64,000 nt of DNA, from contig JAKSVS010000004.1 in the NCBI GenBank assembly GCA_024407815.1, forward strand, positions 3,352 through 67,351. Reading direction: 5' to 3'. Below are positions 10,244-19,379 of this stretch, piece after piece; position 1 is the first letter of the stretch, and every line of letters starts with the position of its first letter. The DNA is from Mycoplasmoidaceae bacterium. GTDB lineage: Bacteria > Bacillota_I > Bacilli_A > Mycoplasmatales > Mycoplasmoidaceae. Made by a program: the position numbers and the translations under genes. The notes below the pieces were generated by a model. It worked only from the letters and a program-made list of their open reading frames with translations, searched no databases and had not been told where the DNA came from.

Positions 10244-10658
10244 TAGATAACCAACTGTCCAAAATTACTACAGCAGACATTTTATCTTTAATCTTTTTTA
10301 TTTGAGAAGATTTAAGACCAATATCCTTTAGCTGTCCAGTCGCTTGTACAGTTGTGTATCTTTCGTCTTCTAAAATAACGCTTATTGCAGGTAAATGTTG
10401 TTCTAGTAACTTTTTATACTCATCAATAATTAAGCATGTAGGTGATTTGTCACCGCTGGGATAAAGCGGATAACCCAAAACAATGACATCAATGTCATTG
10501 TTAAATTGATCACAAATCTTTTTAACTTTGTTAACACAAGCCATTAGATCGTTTTTAGCATAGCTAAATTGTTCTAAACTGCTAGCAATTTTTTTATTAC
10601 TATCAGTGATAGCAAAACCCAATGTCTTTGCTCCAAAGTCAATTCCTAATGCTCTCAT
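10230..10658 (-). CDS. ruvX: Pre-16S rRNA nuclease / RuvX-YqgF family
   Basis: 142-residue RNase-H-fold protein, usual family size. GIDFGAKTLGFAITD at the N-terminus supplies the first catalytic Asp, LGYPLYPSGDKS the second conserved block, and EDERYTTVQA the third. It probably trims the 16S rRNA 5' end. The ATG at 10658 is chosen because the conserved domain begins there; a further in-frame extension upstream is non-homologous and crosses the promoter. There is no Shine-Dalgarno, and a TATACT seven bases upstream suggests a leaderless start. It heads the tRNA-modification operon. Confidence 0.9.
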   Translation of the reverse strand: MRALGIDFGAKTLGFAITDSNKKIASSLEQFSYAKNDLMACVNKVKKICDQFNNDIDVIVLGYPLYPSGDKSPTCLIIDEYKKLLEQHLPAISVILEDERYTTVQATGQLKDIGLKSSQIKKIKDKMSAVVILDSWLSNAKI

Positions 10659-10665
10659 ACTTATA

Positions 10666-10671
10666 AGTATA
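10666..10671 (-). promoter_or_regulatory. -10 box of the ruvX operon
   Basis: TATACT on the minus strand, seven bases from the ruvX ATG, with no ribosome-binding site in between. Faces the sirtuin promoter about 40 bases away. Confidence 0.5.
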
Positions 10672-10711
10672 AGTAAAATACAAGGGTTAATATTATCTAT
10701 TTCAAAGTTAA

Positions 10712-10717
10712 TATAAT
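10712..10717 (+). promoter_or_regulatory. -10 box of the sirtuin gene
   Basis: TATAAT nine bases before the ATG at 10727. The intervening TAATTGAAGT region has no Shine-Dalgarno; a leaderless transcript is likely. Confidence 0.6.
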
Positions 10718-10726
10718 AATTGAAGT

Positions 10727-11458
10727 ATGGACAAAATCGAACAATTACAAAAAATTTTACAAGACTCAAAAAACATAGTGTTTTTTGGTGGTGCGGGTGT
10801 GAGTACGGAAAGCGGTATTCCAGATTTCCGTTCTAAAGATGGTTTGTACAATCAAAAATTTGCTTATCCGCCAGAAATGATTTTGTCTCATAATTCCTTT
10901 TTTGAACACACAAAAGAATTCTATGAATTCTATTTTGATAAAATGATTGATTTATCAATTAAACCAAACGCTGCTCATATTCAATTAGCAAAATGAGAAA
11001 AACTTGGAAAAGTTAAAGCAATTGTTACACAAAACATTGATGGCCTACATCAACTTGCTGGTAGCAAGAATGTCTTTGAACTACATGGAACAGTGCATAA
11101 AAACAGATGCATTAAATGCAATAAATTTTTTGATGCAAAAGATATGTTGAACTTTAAAAAGCAAAACAAAATTCCGCGTTGTTCCTGTGGCGGTATTATT
11201 AAACCAGAAGTTGTTTTATACAACGAAGGCCTAGATAATTCAACAATCGAAGGCGCTGTTGGCGCTGTTGCAAATGCTGACACATTAATTGTTGCCGGAA
11301 CTAGTCTAACTGTCTATCCCGCAGCGGGGCTTGTTGATTATTTTCGGGGCAAAAATCTAATTTTAATCAACAAAGATGCTACCGCAAGAAACATTAGAGC
11401 GGATCTGGTCATAACAGAACCTGTTGGCGAAACATTAAGCAGAATCTCGTTAAAATAA
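10727..11458 (+). CDS. Sir2-family NAD-dependent protein deacylase
   Basis: 243-residue sirtuin. GGAGVSTESGIPDFRS (residues 21-36) binds NAD, TQNIDGLH carries the substrate/NAD contacts, and ELHG holds the catalytic His. A zinc ribbon is present as CIKC ... CSC. Late motifs AGTSLTVYPAAG and LINKD complete the Rossmann fold. It would remove acyl groups from lysines in an NAD-dependent way; targets are unknown. One TGA-Trp at residue 90. It stands alone with its own promoter and terminator. Sirtuins are not universal in mollicutes. Confidence 0.93.
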
Positions 11459-11501
11459 ATTTGTCGTAAGCCCGCATAAAATGAAGCCGGACGACAAATT
11501 T
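11457..11501 (+). terminator. Terminator after the sirtuin gene
   Basis: Eleven-base arms AAATTTGTCGT / ACGACAAATTT separated by 23 bases and followed by a T-rich tract (TTATTTTTTTT). The left arm starts within the stop codon. Confidence 0.75.
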
Positions 11502-11546
11502 TTATTTTTTTTCGGAAATTTTCCTATTTTTTGCAAAAGTATAAGT

Positions 11547-13431
11547 ATGGGATTAAAAATTGTAACGCAAACCAATGAACAAGAGTGCGGGGTGTGTGCC
11601 CTTGCTAGCATACATAACCACTACTATAAGGAACAAGTGGTTAAAGAACAGGTTTTGAATAAGTGCCATATATCAAATAATGGCTTATCGATATTTGACC
11701 TGGAAACATTGGGAAATAAATTAGGTCTGGAATGCGAGAGCTATGAAGTGAAATATTCAGAGTTTATTAATATTAAAATTAATAACTATTTTATTTTACT
11801 GCTAGCAACCGGATGCAATAAGAATCATTATGTTGTTGCTAAAAAGAAGAAGAAGAAATATTTAGAGATATATGATTCTTACTCGAGCGAAATGAAAAAG
11901 ATGACATACGAGCAACTAAAAAGTTTTTATGCAGACATAGTAATTCTTGTTAAGAACAAGCCAAATAATTTATATAAGAAAGCCTTTGGCAAGGCAACAA
12001 CTTTGCTGATGATCGACTTAAAATTTGTATTACTTAATTTGCTACTATCAATGATTATTTTAGCAATTTCAGTCGGTAGCGCATCGTTTTTGAATTATGT
12101 CATTGATTTAGCAATCAATAAAAGTTCAATAAACAATTTGATAACAATTTGTTTTATATTTGTCCTACTTTATTTAATTAACAATATTTTTTCTTTTGTC
12201 TCGCAAATTTATATGTCGCACCACACGAAAGCGTATTTCATGCTATTTACTAGCAAAATACTTTCCTCTTTGCGAAACAAAAATCTTACTTTTATAAACA
12301 AAGTTGATAAAAGTTGAATATACAAAGTCGATCAATGTGTGCATAACATAACAAACTTTACAATTGTTGAAATAAATAAGTTTATAACAAACATAGTTCT
12401 GTGCTTTGCTTGTATATGCATAATTGGATCAATTCGATATTGGTTACTAATTTTTGTTTTGTTCTATATTTTGGTAGAATTTATATTTTTCCTTTTTTCA
12501 TATAGAAAAAAGAAAGAAGTTTATTTACCAATAATCAGAAGCGAAAACGCCAATGCGGATTTATATAAAAATTTAATTTATTCGTTGGAGAACGAATTGT
12601 GGGCATCAAAACGTAACCACATTATTGAAAAAGATAAAAAATAACTATAGCAGTCTTTATAAAAACTTCTCAAGCGTTATTTCTTACAAAAATAATTTGA
12701 GTTTATTTAAATCAGCTCTAAAAAGTTTTGTAGAAGTGTGCTTAATAGGTTTTATGTCTTATCTTATTATTAAAACCAACACACTAAGCTTGGGAAGACT
12801 AACATTTTTAATATCAGCATTTGGTTTATTTAAAAATTCTGTTGATGGATTGACAGTCTATCCACTAGAAAAGCTAGAATTTGATATTTATTGACAAGTA
12901 TATAAGGATCTTACAACGGTAGCCAATGCCTCTCAATCTAACTCGCTTTCCATTAACAATAAATTTGATGAAATGGTTTTTTTCTTGGATGATAAGAAAA
13001 TCTGTGTGAGCACTATTAAGGAAAAACAAAAATTACCATTGCCTATTATTGATATTATCAAAAACTCGACAAAAGTCGAGGTTGGTGGAAAGAAAGTGGT
13101 TTTGGATCAAGAGATAATTAATAATTTCATTGTTATAAGTGATAAGACAATGGCTGATGTTGGTATTTTGGTTGAAAATATAACAAAAAGTCCTCAGAGT
13201 TATGCTCAATATTTAAAGTATTTCAATATTGATGTTGACAACCAAACACCCGGTTTCTATCACAAGTTAATTATTAGTTTAATCTGCCTTTTGGAAGAAA
13301 AAGGCAAAATCATTTTTCTTGACCGCATAAATAACTACATTAAAAAGGAGGATAAGTTAATAGTAAACCAAATAATTAATAAGATAAAAACTAACAACAA
13401 AGTTGTTATTGTTGGAGGTGAGAATGGTTAA
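11547..13431 (+). CDS. C39-peptidase ABC-type exporter with degenerate ATPase domain; one frameshift
   Basis: About 628 codons across a frameshift. Residues 1-120 are a peptidase C39 domain with Gln8, catalytic Cys14 (EQECGVC), His94 (NHYVV) and Asp110 (IYDS). A transmembrane region of roughly five or six helices follows (residues ~145-460). The C-terminal part aligns in order with an ABC nucleotide-binding domain (ILVENI; IIFLDR at the Walker B position; a final VVIVGG) but has no GxxGxGK[ST] P-loop, no LSGGQ, and Arg where the catalytic Glu should be. The frame is lost at an A6 run (12636-12641): the first frame stops at 12642, and deleting one A restores EKDKNNYSSLYKNF. From memory, M. genitalium has a comparable pair (MG390/MG389). 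The substrate, perhaps a double-glycine peptide, is not seen nearby. Confidence 0.75.
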
Positions 13432-13792
13432 ACAAAATATTAAAATAGCTCTGTTATCAGTCTTTTTTATCATAGGAATTTTATTAATAATGTTGAACTT
13501 CCTAAAGATTGATATTTGTACGCAGGCCGTTATTGCATTTGACAAAACATATAGTTATATTGCTATAGAAAATGAATCTTCATCTTACATTGAAAACAAT
13601 CAAATCGATTATGTTAGGATGGAGTATGAAAAACAATATTTTAATTGTCACATAACATATGTTTCCTCTTCAACTGATTTTAAAATGTATCTAATATCGT
13701 TACCAGAGATAGTTGAAAAGACTGAAAGCTATTTGCAATCAAAAATAATAGTTGATAGTTTGAATGTATATGAATATCTAATAAAAAAATAA
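13424..13792 (+). CDS. Small membrane-anchored partner of the C39 exporter
   Basis: 122 residues. One N-terminal transmembrane segment (about residues 7-28) is followed by roughly 90 extracytoplasmic residues with two cysteines and no clear homology. A strong GGAGGTG at 13414-13420 fixes the ATG at 13424, which overlaps the exporter's end by eight bases, so the two are translationally coupled. Its size, topology and position would suit a reduced HlyD-like accessory protein; that is inference. No TGA codon. Confidence 0.7.
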   Translation: MVKQNIKIALLSVFFIIGILLIMLNFLKIDICTQAVIAFDKTYSYIAIENESSSYIENNQIDYVRMEYEKQYFNCHITYVSSSTDFKMYLISLPEIVEKTESYLQSKIIVDSLNVYEYLIKK

Positions 13793-13807
13793 GGTTTCCC
13801 TTATTTT
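13786..13807. terminator. Terminator after the C39 exporter operon
   Basis: AAAATAAGG / CCTTATTTT with a 4-base loop, directly after the stop codon. It could also serve the oppositely oriented tRNA-Arg. Confidence 0.75.
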
Positions 13808-13811
13808 AATA

Positions 13812-13889
13812 TGGCGCACCATACTGGAGTCGAACCAACAACCTTTAGATCCGAAGTCTAACGCTCTAATCCAATTGAGCTAATGGTGC
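13812..13889 (-). tRNA. tRNA-Arg (anticodon TCG)
   Basis: Complete cloverleaf on the minus strand. The acceptor arms GCACCAT/ATGGTGC pair fully, discriminator is G and CCA is encoded. The anticodon stem TTAGA/TCTAA encloses CTTCGGA, giving TCG; with an unmodified U34 it would read all CGN codons. The T loop is TTCGACT. Confidence 0.92.
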
Positions 13890-13898
13890 ATTAAAAAA

Positions 13899-14234
13899 TT
13901 ATAAGCGTTTTAATCGCCGATCTAAATCTTCTTTTAGCGTTTTAAAACCAGATGGCGTTGGGATGACATTCTTGTGCGTTTTAAGAAATTTTGGATGAAT
14001 ATCCTTAAATGACAAACTGATTTGTCCCATTCCATCGTCACCAATAACCAAAAAATCATATGTTTCATTTAATTTAAAAAAAGTATTTAAATTTCTAACT
14101 AAATAGTCAGAGACATTGGAAATGTGGCAAATACCAATGTTGCCATCAAAAGATGCTAAAACATATGTTTTAGCAATGGAAATAACAGTTCCCTTGACTA
14201 TTGATTTATTAATTTCATATTGAGTTTGTCTCAT
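13899..14234 (-). CDS. S1-domain RNA-binding protein
   Basis: 111 residues. The N-terminal 70 or so form an S1/OB fold: VKGTVISIAKTYVLASF, then GICHISNVS and ISLSFKDI. The short basic tail ends RRLKRL. It resembles the YabR/GSP13 class of single-S1 proteins that bind RNA or ribosomes; the exact role is unknown. No TGA codon. A TATAAT six bases upstream and no Shine-Dalgarno suggest a leaderless mRNA. It diverges from the comEC-like gene. Confidence 0.8.
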   Translation of the reverse strand: MRQTQYEINKSIVKGTVISIAKTYVLASFDGNIGICHISNVSDYLVRNLNTFFKLNETYDFLVIGDDGMGQISLSFKDIHPKFLKTHKNVIPTPSGFKTLKEDLDRRLKRL

Positions 14235-14240
14235 ATCAAC

Positions 14241-14248
14241 ATTATAAG
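14241..14248. promoter_or_regulatory. Overlapping face-to-face -10 boxes
   Basis: ATTATAAG reads TATAAT on the minus strand (complement of 14241-14246) and TATAAG on the plus strand (14243-14248). The start codons are six and seven bases away respectively, so both transcripts are probably leaderless and the polymerases compete for the same bases. Confidence 0.55.
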
Positions 14249-14255
14249 CATTAAA

Positions 14256-15371
14256 ATGTCAAGTATTAAACACAAACAAAACCACATATTTAATAGCAAC
14301 CTTCAATTGTTTGCAGTTTTTTGCTTGTGTGCAATTCTTTATCTAGGAATTGTTTTAGACTATTGATACTTTTTGCTTTTAATTTTGTTGCCTTTGGCAG
14401 TTAGAAGAGTCAAACAAAACCAGTATCAAGCAGTTTTTTACTTAGGAATAATTTTGTTATTCGTTTTGTTGATCATATTCATTCCTAGTTTTAGTTTAGT
14501 TGAGTTTATTAGAGATAAACTAGAATCAGTGGGAGCTTTTAAATTTAAAGATTACATTCTTAATTTTTTAGATACAAAATATAGCACAGATGTTGCTTCC
14601 TATATCAAATTAGTGTTATTTAACATTAAATCAACCGAAACTTTAATTTTCTATAACCAAACTGTTAATCTTGGTATTGTTTGGCTTATTGGCACGGGCG
14701 GTTTTCATATTTCTCTAATAACAAGACTAATTTGTCGAATATTCAAGAAACGAAAGATTCTAGCAAGAGGAATCAATATTTCATTTGTTGTATTTTTTAC
14801 ATACATGTTGGTTTTTTCTTATGCGTGTCTTAGAATCTTAATAAAACTGATTTTTAGTTCGTTATTTTATAAACATAAAATTGAACGATACGATAGACTC
14901 GGTGCAATCGGTTTAACTATTTGTTTATTTAATCCTTCGTGTTTTTTAAATTATAGTTTTATGCTCTCATTTATCGTTTGCATAAGCAGTTACTTCGTAA
15001 TAGGTTTGGAATTAAATAACAAAATTATTGTTACATTGTTGATTAATATATTTGCATGAATTTTCACCATTCCTTTTATTATTGATATGAATAATAAAAT
15101 TTCAATTTTAACTTTTATAAATTCATTCATTTTTTCTTACCCATTTGCATTTATTTTTTTATATTTTTTATTTTTTGCTTGGATGCCGTTTTTAGCTGGT
15201 GTTCATAAAGTATTAACTATAGGATCGTTCGCCGTAGTTGGAAATATAAGTTTTAGCAACGTTTTCATCTATTCTGGTGTATGAAAATCATGAGCAAAAA
15301 GCGCTTATTATTGTTCGTTTGTTTTTGCTAGCAAGGCGTTTTATCTTATTGTTAAGAACAATAAGATATAA
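14256..15371 (+). CDS. comEC: ComEC/Rec2-family membrane protein (channel domain only)
   Basis: 371 residues, almost entirely hydrophobic. TGTGGFHISLITRLICR (around residue 150) matches the ComEC 'competence' domain signature (SG.H...), the part that forms the DNA uptake channel. The N-terminal OB fold and C-terminal metallo-beta-lactamase domains of full ComEC (700+ residues) are absent, as in other small mycoplasma versions. Three TGA-Trp codons. The ATG at 14256 lies seven bases after a TATAAG; an earlier start is excluded by the promoter. holA follows after eight bases, matching the order seen in other mycoplasmas. Confidence 0.8.
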
Positions 15372-15372
15372 T
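15367..15372 (+). promoter_or_regulatory. -10 box before holA
   Basis: TATAAT overlapping the comEC stop codon and ending seven bases before the holA ATG; an internal leaderless promoter is likely in addition to read-through. Confidence 0.5.
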
Positions 15373-15379
15373 TATTAAA

Positions 15380-16282
15380 ATGCTCAAGGTATATTACGGT
15401 TCTAATTTAGATGCAATTTATTGGAATATATATGTAGACAACAGCGAAAATGTTGTCTCTTATTTGCCAAGTGGTTTGTTATCAACGGAGGCTGCCGATA
15501 GACTTTGCCAAACAAGTTTGTTCGATGATGCGGACATCCACAAAGTTTTTGTTTTAAATGCCGATAGTTGGAAACTGGCAGACAAACAAACAAAAAGAGA
15601 TATAGCTGCATTACAAAATTGTGACAAAAACATTGCGCTAGTCTATGAATCAGCTTCGCTTAAAAATAAAATTTTTACTGAATTAAAAATTGATGTAAAG
15701 AAAGCAACATCCATTACAAAAAAATCTAAGATCTCAGTAGTAACCAAGCTCCTAGAACAATCAGGAATTAAACTGGATTCTAAAAAAATTGATGAGCTGG
15801 TATCTCAATTGCCAGATAACATCGAATTTATAAAAAACGAGATACTCAAGTTAAAACTTGTTGGTCAAGGATCATTCACTTCTGAAGAATTGCAAAAAAT
15901 TGTATTTGATGTTGGCGATGCGACTGTTTTTAACATCATTGATTCTTGATTAAATGGCGATCAAGATCAAACAATTCAAAGATTGAATGATTTAATTGCT
16001 AAAAATATTACAATTCAAGCTTTTATTCCAATTTTTGCACTCAAACTAATGCAGATTAAATTGTTTTTGACTGCCAAACTAAATAAATGACCAAGCGAAT
16101 TGATAACAACAAACCTAGGTTTGCCATTTTGACAACAAAATATCTACAACAATTTAAGGCCATGAGATAAAAGCTTAATTATGGTGAAAAAGGTTTTGAA
16201 TGAATTGTACGATTTTGATATTAATGTTAAAAAAGAAAAAAATATTCCGTATACTCAATTAATTAAAATATTATTTAAATAA
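15380..16282 (+). CDS. holA: DNA polymerase III subunit delta
   Basis: 300 residues, close to the mycoplasma HolA length. The N-terminus MLKVYYGSNLDAIYWNI corresponds to the degenerate P-loop region of delta, followed by SLFDDADIHKVFVL and the LEQSGIKLDSKKIDEL / IEFIKNEILKL helices typical of the clamp-loader fold. Delta opens the beta clamp. Sequence conservation is low in this family; the call also rests on its place after comEC. About seven TGA-Trp codons, concentrated in the C-terminal third. Confidence 0.82.
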
Positions 16283-16283
16283 T

Positions 16284-17420
16284 ATGCAAAAGTTAGAAAA
16301 AGATTCATACATCAAACACGCAAACAGGTTGAACGTAATAATTAGTGATGGTTCACCATTTATTAGATTTTTTGATAGACAAGACTTCAAACAAGTTTTG
16401 CAAAACGAATTGGATGTCTTGGCCGCTTGCGAGAAAATTTTCCCAAAAGAAAAAGTTGATGATAAATTAAAAGCAAAGTCCTTAATTAAAAAATTTGATT
16501 CACTATCTAAGACAACATTGCGTCTTAATCAAGATTTTAAATATGATGATCAAACAGATCTAATTGATTCAATCAATTATCTAGTTACGTTCTGTAACAA
16601 CATGTTTAGAGTTAACTTGGATGATTTAGTTGCTGGAAAAAAAGTTACACCAACTGATCCAAAAATAGATTTACGATCAAAACCACAATTTGATGATGAC
16701 CAAAGAATCAATTCAAATTTTGCTTTTGCATCCGGTATCGGTGCAATTTTAGGAGAAACACCATATCAAAATCCTTATCTTGTTTCTAAAGCTTACGAAA
16801 AGCTTTCTGATGATATGAAGGCTGGAACTTTTTATCAATATAAAACAAAACCAAGAATCATACCAATTGTGAAATGATTTTCAATCATAATTACAATGAT
16901 AATTTCTATTTTGTTTCTTGTTTCGGCAGTGTTTAGTTTTATATCTGGCCAACAAGGAATACCAGATGGTATTTTCAGTTTGATTGTAGCTCTATTTGGT
17001 TCATACGCATTATGAATGGTTATGAAAACTGCTGTTGGAAAATTTAAAAATAATGATAACGCTAAGTATTTTTTCCCATGGCAATTTATTATGGTTGCTG
17101 TTGCGATGTTTGTATTATTTTCAATCAGCAACATTGTTGCTCAAAAAGACAACAGCTGAGATCAACCATTAAAAATTCTACCAATTATCATTGGTGGTCT
17201 ATCAATTTTAGATATTGTATTTCTTGTTCTTGCTGCCATTTATAATCCAAAAACAGACACTGAAAAGATTGAAGCAAAAATAAAAGGATATATTGATTCT
17301 TTTAATGCTGAGTCAAACAATGTGCCTCCTGCTTCTGGCGTTGAGATGCAAAAACCAGTAAAGGTTGAAAAACCAGACGAGAAGAAAGATAAATCTTCAT
17401 TAGACAAAATTAAAGAATAA
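16284..17420 (+). CDS. Conserved mollicute membrane protein of unknown function
   Basis: 378 residues. Residues 1-197 are soluble, largely helical and charged. A TGA-Trp then leads into four predicted transmembrane segments between about residues 199 and 320, and the last 55 residues are a charged, proline-containing cytosolic tail. It starts two bases after holA and ends four bases before the S-component gene, so it belongs to the same operon. Other mycoplasmas have a hypothetical protein at this position. I do not recognise a domain. Confidence 0.75.
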
Positions 17421-17423
17421 CAA

Positions 17424-18344
17424 ATGATTGATAACGGCGAAAAGAAAGACTCATATTTGAGTGTAAAGAAGTTTTTCTTTCCTTTTTCACCAATTAAATC
17501 TTTTCGTACTTTGCAATTAATATTTTTTCTTGCAATCTTAATTGCATTGAGAATCGTGCTGGGACTATTAACGATTAGGATTGCCCCATTCTCCTTGTCT
17601 ATTTCTCTTGCTTGATTACCATTAATGGTAATTGGTTGGTATTTTGGACCAATTGTTGGCCTAGTGTTTGGAGCAATCACTGATACAATTAGTTTTTTAC
17701 TACCTGGAGGTGGTATTTGGTTTTGGATGTATGCTATCCAAGAGCCAATCATTGGTTTGTTATCTGGTTTGGTTGGTTCAGTATGTAGAATTAGAAAAAG
17801 TTCTCAAACCAATAAAATAACAATTGACATCATTATCAATCAAGTAATGGTTATTGGTTTTGCAATTATTTCATCATTTGCATTGATCTACTGGTTAGAT
17901 CCATCACATCCATATCGTGATCTTGATCCAGAATATGAAAAATTTTATCAAGTTTATAAATGAATTGTATTATCGGGAACAATACTGTTATTAGTTGTTT
18001 ATGAAGTAATAACCGGCTTTACATTAGCAAAGAAAAAAAATAATAACAGTCATTATCTAATGATTAATTTTATTTATGCTAGCTGTTTGGTTATAGTTTC
18101 TATGCTGATATTTTCTATAGCTCTTGGACCAATAACCACAGTTGAATATTTAAAATTTATTGATAAATCTCTTCCTGAGCAATATTTAAAATATGGATCA
18201 ATATTTTACTTGGTTCCAAGAATTTGCGTGGAAGCAGTTAAGATTCCGTTGGAATCATCGTGTTTGTTTGGAATCGTTTGTTTATGCGATAGAGAAGTAA
18301 AGAAATTGATCAATCGAGCGAACAATTCCTGACAACAAGAATAA
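17424..18344 (+). CDS. ECF transporter S component, FolT-like
   Basis: 306 residues with about six membrane segments. The region RIVLGLLTIRIAPFSLSISLAW... followed by GPIVGLVFGAITDTISFLL matches the folate-family S components, with a small-residue helix and the Gly/Asp-rich second segment. It would bind a vitamin (folate most likely) and dock with EcfA1-EcfA2-EcfT encoded at 49991-52705. Three TGA-Trp codons and an extended central loop (residues ~150-180) that is longer than usual. The DHFR-like gene nearby makes a folate link attractive, but ligand identity is inferred. Confidence 0.75.
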
Positions 18345-18385
18345 AATGTGATGTTGACCTTTTTATTTATTACTTATTAAAATAA

Positions 18386-18417
18386 TATAATATATAAATA
18401 TTTCCAGAAAGGTGGTG
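18386..18417 (+). promoter_or_regulatory. rpsU promoter and ribosome-binding site
   Basis: TATAAT at 18386-18391 and AAAGGTGGTG at 18408-18417 before the rpsU ATG. Unlike many genes in this window, this one has a real leader with a Shine-Dalgarno. Confidence 0.6.
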
Positions 18418-18422
18418 AATTT

Positions 18423-18590
18423 ATGCAAAAAGTAATTGTAAAAGATGGCGATTTAAATGACGCTATGAAGAAATTCAGTAGAATATCTGCTGAAACTCGT
18501 AGAGCTGCACAAGCTCACACCTACTATTTAAGACCAGGTCTTAAAAGAATGGAAAAATCTAAACAAGCACAAAGAAGAAAATTCAAATAA
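18423..18590 (+). CDS. rpsU: 30S ribosomal protein S21
   Basis: 55 residues, typical S21 length. It begins MQKVIVKDGDLNDAMKKFSR, the S21 signature, and ends in the basic tail AQRRKFK. S21 helps the 30S subunit in mRNA selection. It opens a run that continues into plsC 21 bases later. No TGA codon. Confidence 0.95.
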   Translation: MQKVIVKDGDLNDAMKKFSRISAETRRAAQAHTYYLRPGLKRMEKSKQAQRRKFK

Positions 18591-18611
18591 TACAAGGCAA
18601 AGAACACAATA

Positions 18612-19379
18612 ATGAAAAAGTTTTTCAAGTCGATTGGGTTCGTTTTATCTTTTCCATGAGTTGGTATAGCTATGTTATTTGGTGCTTTGATTGCTAAAAG
18701 AAAAGCACGTAGGTATCTTAAAGATCCAGCTAACTATTCATTAGAACAACGATTAAAAACGGTTTATAAGTTGTTTAGTAAGTTTCTTTATTTAAAAAGA
18801 TTTGAAATACACGCCGAGAACATTGACACCCTTCCGACAAAGCAAATGTTATACATTGCTAACCACAAGGATAATACTGATCCTATGGTTATTTTCAAAG
18901 TGTTATACGAAGCTGGAAAATTAGGTGGTATATCATTTGTTTGCAAATACGAGTTATCAAAAGCTTGAGTAACTCGTGTTGTTATTCAACTAATGGATGG
19001 AATATTTATTAAACGTGATGATGGTAGAAGCATTTATGCTTGCTATCTTAAAGAAACAGAAAATATTAAAAAGGGAATGAGCATAATGGTCTTTCCAGAA
19101 GGAACAAGGGTTGTTGGAGATGAATTCAAGGAATTCAAACCAACCGTTTTAAAGGTTGCATATGAAAATTTCATTTCCATTTGTCCACTTGTTCTTTATG
19201 GAACTGACAAAAAGCGTAAACTTTTTAATAAAAAAATAGTTCGTATAACTTCGTTGAAACCAATTCAACCTAACAACTTCATAACAACTAAGAAAGAACC
19301 AATGATGGCTTCGTTGCAAGACAAAGTCATTGATAAGTACAACGAATTAAAGAAATCGATAGAAGAAAAGAGTAAGTAA
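18612..19379 (+). CDS. plsC: 1-acyl-sn-glycerol-3-phosphate acyltransferase
   Basis: 255 residues, inner-membrane enzyme making phosphatidic acid from lysophosphatidic acid. An N-terminal membrane segment (residues ~5-25, with a TGA-Trp) precedes the catalytic NHKDNTDP (H-x4-D) near residue 77 and the acceptor-binding FPEGTR near residue 160. Its stop overlaps the next ATG by one base. rpsU-plsC-(DHFR-like)-scpA-scpB forms one likely operon. Confidence 0.93.

Noticed and set aside
10659..10769. N-terminal extension of ruvX
   Set aside because: It crosses the divergent promoter region and is not homologous; the conserved GIDFG strand starts at 10658.
11481..11546. Upstream ATG (11481) as start of the C39 exporter
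   Set aside because: It lies inside the loop of the sirtuin terminator, and the C39 domain begins at 11547.
14247..14265. TTGACA on the minus strand as a -35 box for the S1-domain gene
   Set aside because: Only 10 bases separate it from TATAAT, far from the 16-18 needed.
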